A DNA stretch of 5,897 bases from Sulfitobacter sp. (GTDB lineage: Bacteria; Pseudomonadota; Alphaproteobacteria; Rhodobacterales; Rhodobacteraceae): positions 1-5,897 of the forward strand of contig JAGXHD010000054.1 in the NCBI GenBank assembly GCA_024636395.1, read 5' to 3'. The notes under the pieces were generated by a model. The model was not told where the DNA came from, did not search any database, and was given only the letters and a program-made list of their open reading frames with translations. Position 1 is the first letter of the stretch; each line of letters begins with the position of its first letter. The position numbers were made by a program, and so were the translations under genes. Shown here in pieces: positions 5,547-5,897 of this stretch.

Positions 5547-5642
5547 CATAATCGCAGCTTTGACGCGCAGGAAATTGACCGCAAGCCCACTCAGCACCTC
5601 GGCCTAACGGAAAGCGATATGGAGCGAGGTGGCAAGGCCAGC
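5547..5642 (+). pseudogene. MobA/MobL (MobQ-class) relaxase remnant
   Basis: The plus frame 5517-5675 contains NRSFDAQEIDRKPTQHLG followed by MERGGKAS. This matches the conserved MobA/MobL relaxase segment of the form DHRS..AQGID..PT.HLGP...MERRG, which lies C-terminal to the catalytic motifs. The match covers about 32 residues (5547-5642). It then loses similarity and ends at TAA 5673-5675; upstream, the frame is closed by a TGA at 5514-5516. The catalytic Tyr and His motifs are absent, so it is a fragment. The complete enzyme nicks plasmid DNA at oriT for mobilisation. It suggests that a mobilisable plasmid or element once occupied this locus. Confidence 0.65.
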
Positions 5643-5675
5643 ATGGGTTCTACAGTACACGCCGTCGACACTTAA

Positions 5676-5897
5676 CACTTGGCTGGATAAGCCCTGTCGC
5701 TTTCGAACAGAAGGCGGCTTAAATGAGCGCCTGGGGCAGCAAAATACGCGAGAGGTCCAGCTATGCTTCAGACACTTCGTGAACACCGAGGATGGTGTCA
5801 TAGACATGCGCGGCGGCCAGCGTTTGCCGTAGACCTTGATGGCGTGAAAGGCAGATCGGAACGCTGAAACTGAAGAGATCAGCACGGAGAATGCGCA
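5676..5897. other. Right edge, no supportable gene
   Basis: Frames are open on both strands: one of 93 aa on the minus strand (5604-5885) and one of 67 aa on the plus strand (5629-5832). They overlap the relaxase remnant and each other, have unnatural composition, and show no family signature. A minus-strand frame reading LAAAHVYDTILGVHEVSEA (about 5763-5819) looks protein-like but is short and runs into a stop. The stretch may be further decayed mobile DNA. Confidence 0.35.

Noticed and set aside
5604..5885. 93-aa open frame on the minus strand
   Set aside because: It overlaps the recognisable relaxase remnant antisense, has Ser/Arg/Pro-rich composition unlike a gene, and shows no family motif.
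1..5897. CRISPR array, tRNA or rRNA genes, toxin-antitoxin pair
   Set aside because: No regularly spaced repeats, no cloverleaf or rRNA sequence, and no pair of small genes with toxin or antitoxin motifs was seen.

Overview
The window looks like accessory DNA, probably from a plasmid or integrated element of an alphaproteobacterium. A Rhodobacterales-like host is the best guess. The signs are moderately high G+C genes, a YcaD-like MFS transporter, a possible general-stress (EcfG-type) promoter, and remnants resembling IS6-family and MobA/MobL (MobQ-class) genes. The host assignment is inference; no rRNA, tRNA or housekeeping gene is present.

Left block (1-1165): a non-coding leader holds repeated CTTTTG motifs, a perfect 25-bp palindrome (179-203), and a 28-bp inverted repeat that ends two bases before a tyrosine recombinase gene. 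The recombinase is short (201 aa), keeps the nucleophile and arginines, and has Lys where the HxxR box normally has His. A small WGR-domain gene starts 4 nt after it, so the two are probably one transcript. An inverted repeat follows the WGR stop.

Middle block (1325-3347): a complete 420-aa MFS transporter on the minus strand converges on the recombinase/WGR pair. It is divergent from a 160-aa plus-strand gene of uncertain family, possibly DUF4375/DMP19-like, across a 277-bp intergenic region.

Degraded block (about 3348-4292): no intact gene. It holds the C-terminal part of an IS6-family-like transposase on the minus strand, then a protein-like plus-strand stretch broken by a stop codon, then about 350 bp with nothing recognisable.

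Right block (4293-5897): two intact minus-strand genes. One is a 67-aa DUF3072 protein preceded by a GGAAC-N17-CATT sequence resembling an EcfG promoter. The other is a 193-aa probably secreted, His-rich protein of unknown function. Past them lies a short plus-strand remnant of a MobA/MobL relaxase, then about 220 bp with no supportable gene.

The overall picture is one intact recombinase cassette beside decayed transfer and transposition genes, interleaved with a few intact cargo genes. The most original signals are the DNA sites upstream of the recombinase. No complete novel multi-gene system can be demonstrated from this window alone.
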